From assembly GCA_965223465.1 (NCBI GenBank), contig OZ245025.1:2728001-2792000 (forward strand): a stretch of DNA of 64,000 nucleotides, written 5' to 3'. Positions 1-8,784 of this stretch are shown one piece after another (position 1 is the first letter of the stretch; each line of letters starts with the position of its first letter). The DNA comes from JAAELZ01 sp965223465. Its GTDB lineage: Bacteria > Pseudomonadota > Gammaproteobacteria > Arenicellales > Poriferihabitantaceae. The notes beneath the pieces are model-generated. The model was not told the origin of the DNA and made no database searches. It saw nothing but the letters and a program-made list of their open reading frames with translations. A program made the position numbers and the translations under genes.

Positions 1-1
1 A

Positions 2-238
2 AAGCAATTTGGGGAATCTTCTGTCTATGCCTATGACGCATACAGCCTCCTTGCAAAAGCCCTGCTAAATACTCGATCAAGTGAGGCTGGCACACTTTTT
101 CTGCATATGGTCGAAAATAACCTGGGCGGTCTTGCCGGCGAGTACGATTTTGATGTGAATGGAAATACTAATCTTCCCGTTGCCTACTCACATATTGAAG
201 ATACAGGTGAAATCAAACTTCTCAGGGTGTTTGAGTAG
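2..238 (+). CDS. C-terminal end of an ABC-type periplasmic substrate-binding protein (partial)
   Basis: An open frame runs from the left edge of the window to a TAG at 236-238, about 78 codons. The piece YAYDAYSLLAKAL followed by LAGEYDFDVNGNT and PVAY is what the C-terminal lobe of Leu/Ile/Val-type (type I) periplasmic binding proteins looks like. The start, signal peptide and ligand pocket lie outside the window. It may mark ordinary chromosome or another cargo gene. The assignment is by pattern only. Confidence 0.55.
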   Translation, partial: KQFGESSVYAYDAYSLLAKALLNTRSSEAGTLFLHMVENNLGGLAGEYDFDVNGNTNLPVAYSHIEDTGEIKLLRVFE

Positions 239-277
239 AGCAGCATTTTTTTAAACTATATTGCAATTATGCACAAC

Positions 278-297
278 GCCCTTCATCTGCGGAGGGC
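278..297. terminator. Possible weak hairpin terminator
   Basis: GCCCTT and GAGGGC form a 6-bp stem (one G-T pair) about 40 bases after the substrate-binding protein stop. Only a short, broken T run follows, so this is a weak candidate. Confidence 0.3.
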
Positions 298-521
298 ATT
301 GCCATTTTGGCCGTTCTTGATCTTCCCCCCCGCAGTGATACCATCGTCATTGAGGGGATTTAGCCGAAGAGGTAAGACACTTGGTTTGATACCACCGCCA
401 AGTCTGTTTTTAAAGGTCCTTAAGTCTAATAGGCTAAGTTATGTATAGAGGATCGGGGGAAGTCCAGACGTGATAGAATTGAACGAGCACACTTAGATTA
501 CGGGAAGCTGTTTTTATGTAA

Positions 522-576
522 TGGTATGGTCAGCTTAGACCATACCAATTTGCAATGCTTACCAAAAGTCTAAGCT
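522..576 (+). promoter_or_regulatory. Two mutually exclusive hairpins upstream of the first cluster gene
   Basis: TGGTATGGTC (522-531) and GACCATACCA (538-547) form a perfect 10-bp inverted repeat. AGCTTAGAC (532-540) and GTCTAAGCT (568-576) form a perfect 9-bp repeat. The two structures share bases 538-540 and cannot form together. The second ends 36 bases before the ATG at 612. This could be an attenuator-like leader or nested operator sites. The rest of 239-611 shows no gene I can support. Confidence 0.55.
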
Positions 577-611
577 TCAGTTAAATTGACTAAGATAAAA
601 TTAATAAATTC

Positions 612-3600
612 ATGCAAGAATCTTCCGTTGAAAATATGGCTCAACTCTATGAGTCATTCATGGGTTTCGAGAGACAGGAAAATGAGGAAAAAATCAAAGC
701 TTTCTTTAAGAAGATGCTGGTTGGCCTCGATAAACCCTGTTTCAAACAGGGAAGAAAAAAGATCAATATAAGAATCTTATCAATAGGCACTGGTTACGGT
801 CGTATAGAAATACCGTTTTTTCATTCTTATATTCAATGGGTGTTGGATAAGGCGGGCCGTGAAATAGACGCCTCTCGCGAAATACAATTTGACATTATCT
901 GTGTCGAGCCTCAGCCATCTTTTTTAGACAAACTCAATAGTGAATTAGATTATTTTAGAAAGAATATAAAACAGACCAGAGCGAAAAATAAATTTAGAGT
1001 ACTTACAGATGTAAAAGCCAAAACGCTCGGAGAAATAGACTTTAGGAAAAAACCTTTCAGGGTTCGATTCCACTGTGTTATCGGTATCCTGTCTATGCAG
1101 TTTGAGACCAAGCTCAAAACGGTATTCCCGTTACTTCTCCAGAATATTTCACCAGAAGGAATTTTGTTAATTGGAGATGCGGACAATCACGGAAAATGGG
1201 TCTCCACACCACCCAAGAAAGCTGAGCGGCCAGTGCTCAAAGAGCACATTCTGTGGTATGAAATATGGAGAAGATGGCATGGATTGCTGAGAGAAAACTG
1301 GATCAACAATCGCCTGCGTATTTTTACAGCCCACGATTCTTCTGTACTGGTAAATACTGCCATAGATACTGGCTTTAGAAATATTAGCGAAAAGAGCTTT
1401 TCATGGAATATAAGTATCGATTCAGCGGTCTTAAAACAAGTATTTGACAACGTGAGAGATGGGAAATGGAAAATATCGGTCAGTTCCCTCTATGTCGAAG
1501 ACCTGCATAAGGCCAAGATAATCCTGGATGAATTAGAGGAGCAATTCTGGAGCAAAATCGATGAAGGAAAAACTATTGAGTTCTGCAACGGGTTGCGTTT
1601 TCACCTGCTACAAAGAGATCCGAAAACTTCGGATAGCGCTAAAGACAATCTCCTGCAAAAGTCGGTGTTGAGGTCTTCACATAGAAACTTACAGAATCAA
1701 GGACTCCATTGGTATGCAGAACTAGTAGGAGAAAAACAAAACTTATCAAGAACGAAACTTCTGGAGCATCTAACCCGGTCACTATCAAGGCACTTGGAGA
1801 TCGAAAACGGTAGTTTCGTAGTTGGGTTGAGTGTCAACCCACATGAGTTAAGCGCCCCGCACGCTTGTTCTGCAGGACATCTGGTTCCCTTTTCGACTGC
1901 TGCTTACAGTGATCAAAGGATTGAAGATACAAAAGAATATTTCTCAGGTTTGGCATGCACGGACGAAATACCTCTGGATATTGCTGGTCCGCGCGTATGG
2001 CTTTGGGTATACACAATTTATGTTGTTATGGGCTATAGGATGTCCGTATTTGTTGAGACCCTGCGCAGAAACTTGGAACTGAGTGCTAATTTTACTTGTG
2101 CTATCGGATACGGCGGAAATAAAGAATTAATTGATTATAGTTCTACACTTTCTCAGTTGTTTTTTAGTTTAGAAGAGGACAAAGCCAAAGAGCTGCGAAA
2201 GACCATTTGGAGTTTTTTAAACGAAAACTGTCAGATCACACTTAGTGAGGTCTGTAATTGGTCGGAAAATTCCGATACGGTTGGTGCCTTAAACAGAATT
2301 TGGGGCAAGAATTCACCTGTCATTAAATATCTGGAAAGGACGAATGAACAAACCAGCCACGATTCAAAACAAGAAGATACACCGTATTCTTTTTACCCGG
2401 GAGATGACGGAGTAATAGCGTCGGACGACAAGGGGCTAATGAATTTACTGCTAAATTCGGATTTATTAGTAGAGCTTAAAAAAACAATAGAGTCGTGGAA
2501 GACGGAAAATATCGGAATTGAGGATGGCAGTTTTAAAAGCATAACTCTGAAACGCGTTTTTAGTGAGGAAAGGTATGATTGGGACGATGTATTGTTGACT
2601 TTATATATTTGTTCTTTGTTTGTAAGTGAAAAAGGGCTCCGGTACATTTTCCATATCCCCGCAGCTTTCAGAAATATGAACTCTTATTGGGCAGGGTGGC
2701 ATATTTTCTTAGACTATCGGGAGTTTAGCGTTATAGAAGAAACTTCATATAAAAAAGAAGGTGCTGCAAGGTTGAATGAGTTATTTGATCAGTTTATTGC
2801 GCCATTTGACCTAATTCAATATCAGAATATTATTTCTCCAGAAGTTGAGTCCTTGCTTCGAATACGAGAAATTGAAAGCAGAAACCAGACTGATGCGCAT
2901 GAAACCAACTACATTCTCGGTTTAGCCAATCTTTTATTGGATTATGTAACTAATCTTCCAACGTGCAATGAAAAGCTCAATAACACAGTATTGGAGTATG
3001 TTCGTTCCGCTACACGGGTTAGTAGCCTGCGATTGTTAAAGACAACATATATACCCGATAACTATGTTTTCAAACCTGGCAATGAAGAAGAGTTTGTTTC
3101 TAGTGTGTTCTGCGATGCGTGGCAAATGGCAATCGCAAAATATGTTGATATAGTAACGATAGACAGCGATAGCATAGCGCTACTTGGAAATTTATCCCTC
3201 CCCCCAAAATGGTTTAGAAGATTTTGTTTGAATAACACTGCAATTAGACCATCAGAACAATGGGTCGAGCATTGGCGGCCTGCTCTTAGCCGTTGGCTAC
3301 TTGCAGCGGTAGCTAATGCTGTCTTTCACCATTTGGTGCACTATTACGATTCTGAACTGTACAAGCTACATAAACAATTATTCAGTTCAGATAGGGCTCA
3401 AGCACCGGACTATATCGGAGAAGTAGAACCTGTAATTGTAGAGATAAATCACACAGGGTTTGATAATAGCGTAAAAGTGTCAGTTGTAAACAAGCTGCCG
3501 AATGAAAAGGTTCAAAAAAAGTCGATTAAAAACTATATCGAGGAAAAACAAAGTAGCTTTGAGCCCTATTCGGGAACTTTATCTGTGTTAATTGGGGCGG

Positions 3601-3776
3601 CTAACGAGTTTACTGATGACGACCGATTTACTGTTATAGGAAAAATCGTCCCAAAAGATTTCTACACTTCTTTTCAATCAGGCGGGATCTTCTTTGGTCC
3701 AATCGTGAAAGAGGATGAAGTTTTTTGGGAGGCGAGTATAACCTTTAAGGCAAACACATTGTTCAGCAACCAATAG
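612..3776 (+). CDS. 1054-aa protein with an N-terminal class I methyltransferase-like fold; first gene of the unrecognised cluster
   Basis: Residues 55-69 (ILSIGTGYGRIEIPF) look like SAM-binding motif I of a Rossmann methyltransferase, IICVEPQP (about 95-102) like motif II, and GILLIGDADN near 187-196 like a later strand. No catalytic motif of a DNA or rRNA methylase is visible. The remaining 800 residues are unrecognised. Near residue 899 a helix reading AAVANAVFHH, followed by a strand IVEIN, faintly resembles a GHKL histidine-kinase ATPase, but no G-boxes are clear. The next gene starts 15 bases after the stop. The ATG at 612 has a poor ribosome site; ATG 636 is an alternative. The gene is visibly AT-rich compared with the transfer region. 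Confidence 0.7.
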   Translation: MQESSVENMAQLYESFMGFERQENEEKIKAFFKKMLVGLDKPCFKQGRKKINIRILSIGTGYGRIEIPFFHSYIQWVLDKAGREIDASREIQFDIICVEPQPSFLDKLNSELDYFRKNIKQTRAKNKFRVLTDVKAKTLGEIDFRKKPFRVRFHCVIGILSMQFETKLKTVFPLLLQNISPEGILLIGDADNHGKWVSTPPKKAERPVLKEHILWYEIWRRWHGLLRENWINNRLRIFTAHDSSVLVNTAIDTGFRNISEKSFSWNISIDSAVLKQVFDNVRDGKWKISVSSLYVEDLHKAKIILDELEEQFWSKIDEGKTIEFCNGLRFHLLQRDPKTSDSAKDNLLQKSVLRSSHRNLQNQGLHWYAELVGEKQNLSRTKLLEHLTRSLSRHLEIENGSFVVGLSVNPHELSAPHACSAGHLVPFSTAAYSDQRIEDTKEYFSGLACTDEIPLDIAGPRVWLWVYTIYVVMGYRMSVFVETLRRNLELSANFTCAIGYGGNKELIDYSSTLSQLFFSLEEDKAKELRKTIWSFLNENCQITLSEVCNWSENSDTVGALNRIWGKNSPVIKYLERTNEQTSHDSKQEDTPYSFYPGDDGVIASDDKGLMNLLLNSDLLVELKKTIESWKTENIGIEDGSFKSITLKRVFSEERYDWDDVLLTLYICSLFVSEKGLRYIFHIPAAFRNMNSYWAGWHIFLDYREFSVIEETSYKKEGAARLNELFDQFIAPFDLIQYQNIISPEVESLLRIREIESRNQTDAHETNYILGLANLLLDYVTNLPTCNEKLNNTVLEYVRSATRVSSLRLLKTTYIPDNYVFKPGNEEEFVSSVFCDAWQMAIAKYVDIVTIDSDSIALLGNLSLPPKWFRRFCLNNTAIRPSEQWVEHWRPALSRWLLAAVANAVFHHLVHYYDSELYKLHKQLFSSDRAQAPDYIGEVEPVIVEINHTGFDNSVKVSVVNKLPNEKVQKKSIKNYIEEKQSSFEPYSGTLSVLIGAANEFTDDDRFTVIGKIVPKDFYTSFQSGGIFFGPIVKEDEVFWEASITFKANTLFSNQ

Positions 3777-3791
3777 GTTTAAAGTCCAAAG

Positions 3792-5327
3792 ATGGTACAA
3801 GCTAAACATTTGCATCCGGAATACTTGGTATTGATTGATGATATACCGAGAAATTTGTTAGATTTTTATTCCATTCTGGAAAATCTAGACTGGGCGGAAG
3901 AGGTTAGGGACGAACTAAATAGAAGTCATAATTCGGAGGCCTATAAAACACTAGTAAGCGATATAGAAAGTGAAGGTTCTAAAACTCAATCTGAGGCGAC
4001 ACTTAAATGGATAACACGAAATAAAACAGCGCTCACAAATGCTATCGTAACGTTTGAAGACAAAATCAATAGTTATAATAATTGGTTGGATACAAAAGAT
4101 CTCGTTAAGACTCTAAGAAATAGACAAGGCATACTTTGGCTTGATTACAACCTAGTCGAAAAAGCCCCTGAAAAGGACAAAATTTTAGATGATTGCAAAG
4201 AATATTTTCGAGACCATTTGGAGCCTTCTTTTGCGCGGGGTGTATTGGATTTAACGGGAACAGATCGCAATACATGGCCTGGCAGTGTCTTAGAGTATAT
4301 TTACAGCCCCTCATCGAAAGAGGGTAGGTATTTAGTTGTTGCCAGTTCGAGACCTCCAGCAACCACCTTTAATGCAATAACCGAAAATCCTGCTGTTGTG
4401 AACAAACCAATTTCGTTTTCAGCAGACAGACAGGCTTCCAGAATAAACAATATGCGTCGTTCAGTTATAGAGGGGGCAAGAATATGGATTCAGCATGCAC
4501 CGGAGGCACATACACGAGTGTTATCTTCTTTGAGTCAAGTATGGAATCAAGATCTGGATTTTAACCAGACGCTTGACAGTATCCATAAACTAGACTTACC
4601 TGAAAATTTTGAATTCAAAACTGAATTTGATATCGAGTCATTTGAATTCGATACTCGAAAAACTGCATGCAAGTGTTTATACGAGATAGCTGAAGGTCAA
4701 GGTGCGGTAAATCAACTACGCACTGTGAATGAAAAATATGATCAAAAAGATAGTGATACAAAAATGGTCCCTTTGCAGGGCTTTCCATTGTTTCGAATTA
4801 CTGCTGCCTTGAGAAAAATCAATGGAAAATATTTAGTTGATTTTCTTAATCGCGTATGTGAAAAAAAATATCTATTTAATATAGAAAACGATTTTGAATT
4901 GGTACTTCCGCTAACGCCGGGGATACTATTTATATATAGGTTTTTGCTTCTAATTGACGCATTGAATGACAATAAAAGGATAACTGAGGAGATCTTTTTA
5001 GAGAAAAATAGTGCGGAGCGTCTTTTTCTATTTAGGCTAAAAATTGATCAGCCAGAAGAGGTAATTGCGAAATATCTTGTTAGAAAACAGGGTGATAGAG
5101 GAGGGGTTAGCCAATGTATTCGCGATATAAACATATGTTTGCCGCCAGCTGAAGGTGATTTCACAGCTTTAAAGTTTGACTCGATAGTTATTGATAATTT
5201 TAATAATCGCAAACCTAATAATACAGACCGAGAAGAAGACTGGAGTGCTCCTATTGTTATGGTAAGTGCTGATCCAGATGATCGTGATTCTCTCTGTGTC
5301 TCATGGGCGATGAAAATAGGTAGCTAA
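3792..5327 (+). CDS. 511-aa protein with a degenerate receiver-like N-terminal domain
   Basis: The N-terminal third carries spaced elements of a response-regulator receiver fold. These are LVLIDDIPRN (about 12-21, acidic pair), ILWLDYNL (about 113-120, phosphoacceptor-type Asp near 117), LVVASSR (about 179, Ser/Thr position) and NKPISF (about 204, the conserved Lys). The spacing is stretched by long insertions, so phosphorylation is uncertain. The C-terminal 300 residues are unrecognised. It sits 15 bases after the methyltransferase-like gene and 10 bases before the next gene, implying one transcript. It may receive or relay a signal within the cluster. This is inferred from motif spacing alone. 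Confidence 0.65.
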   Translation: MVQAKHLHPEYLVLIDDIPRNLLDFYSILENLDWAEEVRDELNRSHNSEAYKTLVSDIESEGSKTQSEATLKWITRNKTALTNAIVTFEDKINSYNNWLDTKDLVKTLRNRQGILWLDYNLVEKAPEKDKILDDCKEYFRDHLEPSFARGVLDLTGTDRNTWPGSVLEYIYSPSSKEGRYLVVASSRPPATTFNAITENPAVVNKPISFSADRQASRINNMRRSVIEGARIWIQHAPEAHTRVLSSLSQVWNQDLDFNQTLDSIHKLDLPENFEFKTEFDIESFEFDTRKTACKCLYEIAEGQGAVNQLRTVNEKYDQKDSDTKMVPLQGFPLFRITAALRKINGKYLVDFLNRVCEKKYLFNIENDFELVLPLTPGILFIYRFLLLIDALNDNKRITEEIFLEKNSAERLFLFRLKIDQPEEVIAKYLVRKQGDRGGVSQCIRDINICLPPAEGDFTALKFDSIVIDNFNNRKPNNTDREEDWSAPIVMVSADPDDRDSLCVSWAMKIGS

Positions 5328-5337
5328 AAAAGAAAAA

Positions 5338-6273
5338 ATGGTTGAATTTGCGGCTATTGATCATGGAGATCCAACGCTTGAAACAGTTGGGGGATTGAAT
5401 GTTGGCGAACTTACAGAATTGGGTTTCCGTTACACAAAAAACTTGGCTAATGCAAATGTCGTGTTTGTGCATGCTAGTCCAAAAGAGGTCAATTCGCTTA
5501 AAAAAGAATGGGCCCAAATAGAGAGCGACAATAGATCTGGTATGGTGTTCTTGAGGGTATCTTCTATCGGTGGCCATGCTTACCTTAAAGAAACTACGCA
5601 TGATTCTTGGGAAGATAGTGATGGAAACGTTGCTTATGTTTTATCTGTCTATAATCAGCATCTATTATGGCGCAGGAACCCTGATGGGAACAAAAAAAAT
5701 CTTCTTAAGTCGCTGATTGAAATTAGTCCGATAGACGCAAAAAATGTTTATGAGGGTTGGTTAAGTTCGGTAAGTACTAATCTGACACGGTTATTTTATC
5801 GGCCTCCATATCAAGAGCTGCTCTCATCGATTTCGATATTGTGCCAGGGTTTTCTTGCGTTGTATTCAACGCCGAGTGGGGAACCGGAAGACGTAGAAGA
5901 TTGCGACAAATTAGCTGTAAGTGATGCGCTTAGCCTAATGGGATGGAGTGATTTGCTGCTGAGACAGAAGAACACGAAAATACCTATTAGTGTTATAGGT
6001 ACGCCGGAGCAACGCGAAGCACGACGAATTCAGGTAGGGTCTATAGATAGTGCGTATTGGCGAGCTTTAATAGATACAACTTCCAATATGACGCTCAAGG
6101 AGACTGTAGAGTTGGAGTGGAATAACTTTTCAGGGTCGTGTACCGAACTATTTGGAGCGAAATTGGGGCCAGTGGATAGATTGCTAGAGGCTCTAATTGG
6201 CAAACAGGAATTGACGCCCGGCGTTGTTGCCCGTGCATATATAGAGATCTATAAATGTATTGCGAGAGCTTAA
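5338..6273 (+). CDS. 311-aa protein of unknown function in the receiver/AAA+ cluster
   Basis: I do not recognise this protein. It has an alternating strand-helix N-terminal part (VVFVHASPKEV near 41-51, MVFLRVSS near 68-75) and a mainly helical C-terminal half. The N-terminal part could be another strongly diverged receiver-like or Rossmannoid domain, but no acidic pocket is clear. No membrane segment or signal peptide is visible. The ATG follows the preceding stop by 10 bases. Its last 19 bases overlap the next gene, which implies coupled translation. Confidence 0.6.
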   Translation: MVEFAAIDHGDPTLETVGGLNVGELTELGFRYTKNLANANVVFVHASPKEVNSLKKEWAQIESDNRSGMVFLRVSSIGGHAYLKETTHDSWEDSDGNVAYVLSVYNQHLLWRRNPDGNKKNLLKSLIEISPIDAKNVYEGWLSSVSTNLTRLFYRPPYQELLSSISILCQGFLALYSTPSGEPEDVEDCDKLAVSDALSLMGWSDLLLRQKNTKIPISVIGTPEQREARRIQVGSIDSAYWRALIDTTSNMTLKETVELEWNNFSGSCTELFGAKLGPVDRLLEALIGKQELTPGVVARAYIEIYKCIARA

Positions 6274-6797
6274 CACCTGATCGTTGGCAGTCGCGAAGAG
6301 AGGCCCTGAACCACCAATGGCTTGCAAACGATTTTTTGCGCAGACTTGGAGCATTTAATAAAAGACTCCGGGACACCAACCCTAATAATGAGAAACTAGA
6401 CGAGTTCCTGACAGAGCAGTGGCAGGATTGGGGAAATCGATACTCGGTGATGAAAACTCTGTTACATACAGCAGAGGAAGCGCTTTCGCCAAGCCATTTG
6501 TTCTCGCGACCACCATTGTCTAATATGGGTGCAGAAGAAAAGGCTTGGCTTATAGGCCTCGTCCATAAAAATTGGTTAGTGCGAACCGATATAAGAAAAT
6601 TAGTAAGTAATGCGATGACTGCGTTGGAGGATTCAAATACTCACTATACAAAGATAAATGAGTTACTTTCGGAAAATTGTAACAGCAAAGCACGAATTGC
6701 ACAAAACAATGAAGAAGCTTTTTTGGAATTTGAGTCAGATATAAGAAACCTCTCCAAGAGTATCAGTAAGCTGCCACACAAAATTCAGGTGTTGTGA
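6255..6797 (+). CDS. 180-aa mostly helical protein of unknown function
   Basis: No family is recognised. The composition (many Leu, Glu, Asn, Lys and regularly spaced hydrophobics) suggests an all-helical protein, possibly an adaptor or small dimerising partner. It overlaps the previous gene by 19 bases and its TGA overlaps the next gene's ATG by one base (TGATG). It is therefore embedded in a tightly packed operon and unlikely to be a chance frame. No membrane segment is seen. Confidence 0.6.
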   Translation: MYCESLTPDRWQSRREALNHQWLANDFLRRLGAFNKRLRDTNPNNEKLDEFLTEQWQDWGNRYSVMKTLLHTAEEALSPSHLFSRPPLSNMGAEEKAWLIGLVHKNWLVRTDIRKLVSNAMTALEDSNTHYTKINELLSENCNSKARIAQNNEEAFLEFESDIRNLSKSISKLPHKIQVL

Positions 6798-8581
6798 TGC
6801 AAAATCCGAGAATTCTCATCGTAGATGACCAACTCGGCGGTACACGAGCAAAGCGCCGCAACACCTTGCGAGAAGACTTTTGTTACGACCTTGGGTTACA
6901 GGATATCACTGGCGACGTCGAAACGGAGAACACTAAGGACCCGATAGCGGACGCCGTATTCTGTAGAGGGCAGGTATTGAAAAGTAGAGAAATACAGAAT
7001 AGCCTCGAAAATGTAGTGGAAACTGTTCGAAAGGGTTGGGATACACCACCAAGATGGGCATTGCTGTTATTAGATTTGCAGTTTATAGAGGGGCCAATAG
7101 ATGAAAGCAGTGAACCCGAAGAAAAATTAGAAAATGGTAGTTACGCAAGCTACTTCGGTATGGAAATTCTGGAGTATCTATGGGGTGATTCAATTCTGAG
7201 GGATATTCCAATTGTTATCCTTTCTTCGATGCCGCGCAGCCATATAGAGCATCGATTTGCAGAACATGGCGTTTACGATTTTATTGCAAAAGACGAATTG
7301 AACAGGGAGCGTCTTGCGCAAATACTTCAGGACCACGGCCTAATAGAATCACAGGACATCGTTGGCAATTCTATTTCTTTTCTTAAGTGTCTACGTGAAG
7401 CACGCAGGTGTGCGAAACGCGGTAACGACAATATTCTGCTCCTGGGTGAAACAGGAACAGGAAAAGAACTTATCGCCAAGTACGTACATGACCAGTCTGC
7501 AAGGCGTGATAAGCAGTTTATAAAGGTCTTACCTCAATCGGTTCCTGAAGACACAGTTGATGATTTACTGTTCGGTCATGTTAAAGGCGCATATACTGGC
7601 GCCACCGCCGATAAGAAAGGCGTAGCAGAAGAAGCGGATGGAGGCACACTGTTTCTCGACGAGTTCGGCGATTTGTCATCTTCTACTCAATCCAAACTAC
7701 TGCGGCTTCTCGATAGGAACATAAGGGAGACTGGAAGGATCGGTAGTAGTAAAGTAACTAAGGTCGATATTCAAGTGGTTTTGGCCAGTGAAAAACTAGA
7801 TTTGATGAGCGATTCGGGGCATCGGAATGCATTGCTCTACAGAGTTAATTTTGACGACGCTGTGCGTATCCCACCTTTACGAGATCGCCTTGAAGATGTT
7901 CCTCTCCTAGCAGAACATTTTGTTGCCAAATCTGAGCGCAAGCTGGAAGATGAAGGAAACAATCCCGAAAAAAGAAAAATAAGCGGGGAGGTTATGGAAG
8001 CATTATGCAAAGCGATCTGGTCTGGTAATGTTCGTGAACTGGAAAGCAAAATTAACACAGCCGTACGAAGTTTCCCGGGGCTTCGCGTGCTGGCGATCCA
8101 GCATCTTCGCCTTCCCACACCTGCCAAGGAAACTAAAAAAGAGTCTCAGATACGAGGTAATAACCAGGAAAAACTCGACGAGCCCAAAGGAACTCTACCA
8201 GAACTCCTTGAACAACTTTCATCATTAGAATTTTCAGAGTCTGTTTCCGAAAGGGATGAGTGGACAGGTAGGCTGTACGATATAATGGTGGCTTATACAG
8301 CGGTTTCTGCCGCACTACTCAAAGTGGCGTTACAGGTTACCAGAGACCCCATGGCAACAGAACTAGAAGAGAGTCTTAAGGTGCAAAAAGCACTCATATT
8401 AGCGACAGGCAATAAGGAGCTCACTGCAACCAAAGCTTATGATTTGGTAAAGAGAGTATTCCGATTTCGGGGCGAAGACAAAAGAATAGAGATGCTACTA
8501 GAGGATCCCATTTTGGGCGAAGCTTACAGAAAATCTGTTGAGGCTCGTAGGGCGGGCCCAAGAAAAACTAATAGAAAGTAG
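6797..8581 (+). CDS. Receiver-AAA+ protein resembling a sigma-54 (NtrC-type) activator
   Basis: The receiver-like domain (about 1-180) shows ILIVDDQ, LLLLDLQF, PIVILSSM and FIAKDE. It is enlarged by a long insertion after the first strand. The AAA+ domain follows: Walker A GETGTGKE near 216, GAYTGA near 264 (the sigma-54 contact loop GAFTGA), Walker B GGTLFLDEF near 281, PPLRDR near 358 and GNVRELES near 410. The C-terminal 150 residues do not show a clear Fis-type helix-turn-helix, although TATKAYDLV near 555 could be part of a helical DNA-binding unit. AGGTG lies just before the ATG. In this family, receiver phosphorylation controls ATPase ring assembly and open-complex formation. Here the obvious target is the gene downstream or the cluster itself. 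Confidence 0.8.
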   Translation: MQNPRILIVDDQLGGTRAKRRNTLREDFCYDLGLQDITGDVETENTKDPIADAVFCRGQVLKSREIQNSLENVVETVRKGWDTPPRWALLLLDLQFIEGPIDESSEPEEKLENGSYASYFGMEILEYLWGDSILRDIPIVILSSMPRSHIEHRFAEHGVYDFIAKDELNRERLAQILQDHGLIESQDIVGNSISFLKCLREARRCAKRGNDNILLLGETGTGKELIAKYVHDQSARRDKQFIKVLPQSVPEDTVDDLLFGHVKGAYTGATADKKGVAEEADGGTLFLDEFGDLSSSTQSKLLRLLDRNIRETGRIGSSKVTKVDIQVVLASEKLDLMSDSGHRNALLYRVNFDDAVRIPPLRDRLEDVPLLAEHFVAKSERKLEDEGNNPEKRKISGEVMEALCKAIWSGNVRELESKINTAVRSFPGLRVLAIQHLRLPTPAKETKKESQIRGNNQEKLDEPKGTLPELLEQLSSLEFSESVSERDEWTGRLYDIMVAYTAVSAALLKVALQVTRDPMATELEESLKVQKALILATGNKELTATKAYDLVKRVFRFRGEDKRIEMLLEDPILGEAYRKSVEARRAGPRKTNRK

Positions 8582-8784
8582 GACTTTTTATCGTACTAAA
8601 ACACAGGCCAGCAATAGAAGTGTTATTTAACCGCAAAGTTCGCAAACCTATAGTTTGATGATCGTACTAACGAATATCTCAGCTGGCCTTCGACTCTCCG
8701 GAAAACTAGGATTGGTGCACTTTAAACATTTACGTAAACCTTAGCCAATCAGAATAATAACTTGTTTACAAGGGGTTGTGTCTT
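8582..8784 (+). promoter_or_regulatory. Control region between the AAA+ gene and the PRTase-like effector gene
   Basis: This gap is the only sizeable one inside the cluster. It holds a direct repeat ATCGTACTAA (8590-8599 and 8661-8670) and an inverted repeat AGGCCAGC (8605-8612) with GCTGGCCT (8682-8689). A strong AGGGG ribosome site precedes the ATG at 8785. I scanned by eye for a sigma-54 promoter (GG, ten bases, GC) and did not find a convincing one. The repeats are candidate binding sites for the cluster's own regulator. Confidence 0.45.

Noticed and set aside
354..410. Stretch resembling the 5' half of a tRNA-Gln (GGGGATTTAGCCGAAGAGGTAA start)
   Set aside because: The D-stem does not pair, the anticodon arm has a 13-base loop and no T-arm follows. 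Probably chance or a very old fragment.
1061..1075. GGTTCGATTCC, like a tRNA T-arm, possibly the missing half of tRNA-Lys
   Set aside because: It lies inside an intact 1054-codon gene, has no matching acceptor stem and is a common string.
8582..8784. A sigma-54 promoter before the effector gene
   Set aside because: No GG followed ten bases later by GC in an acceptable context was found by eye.
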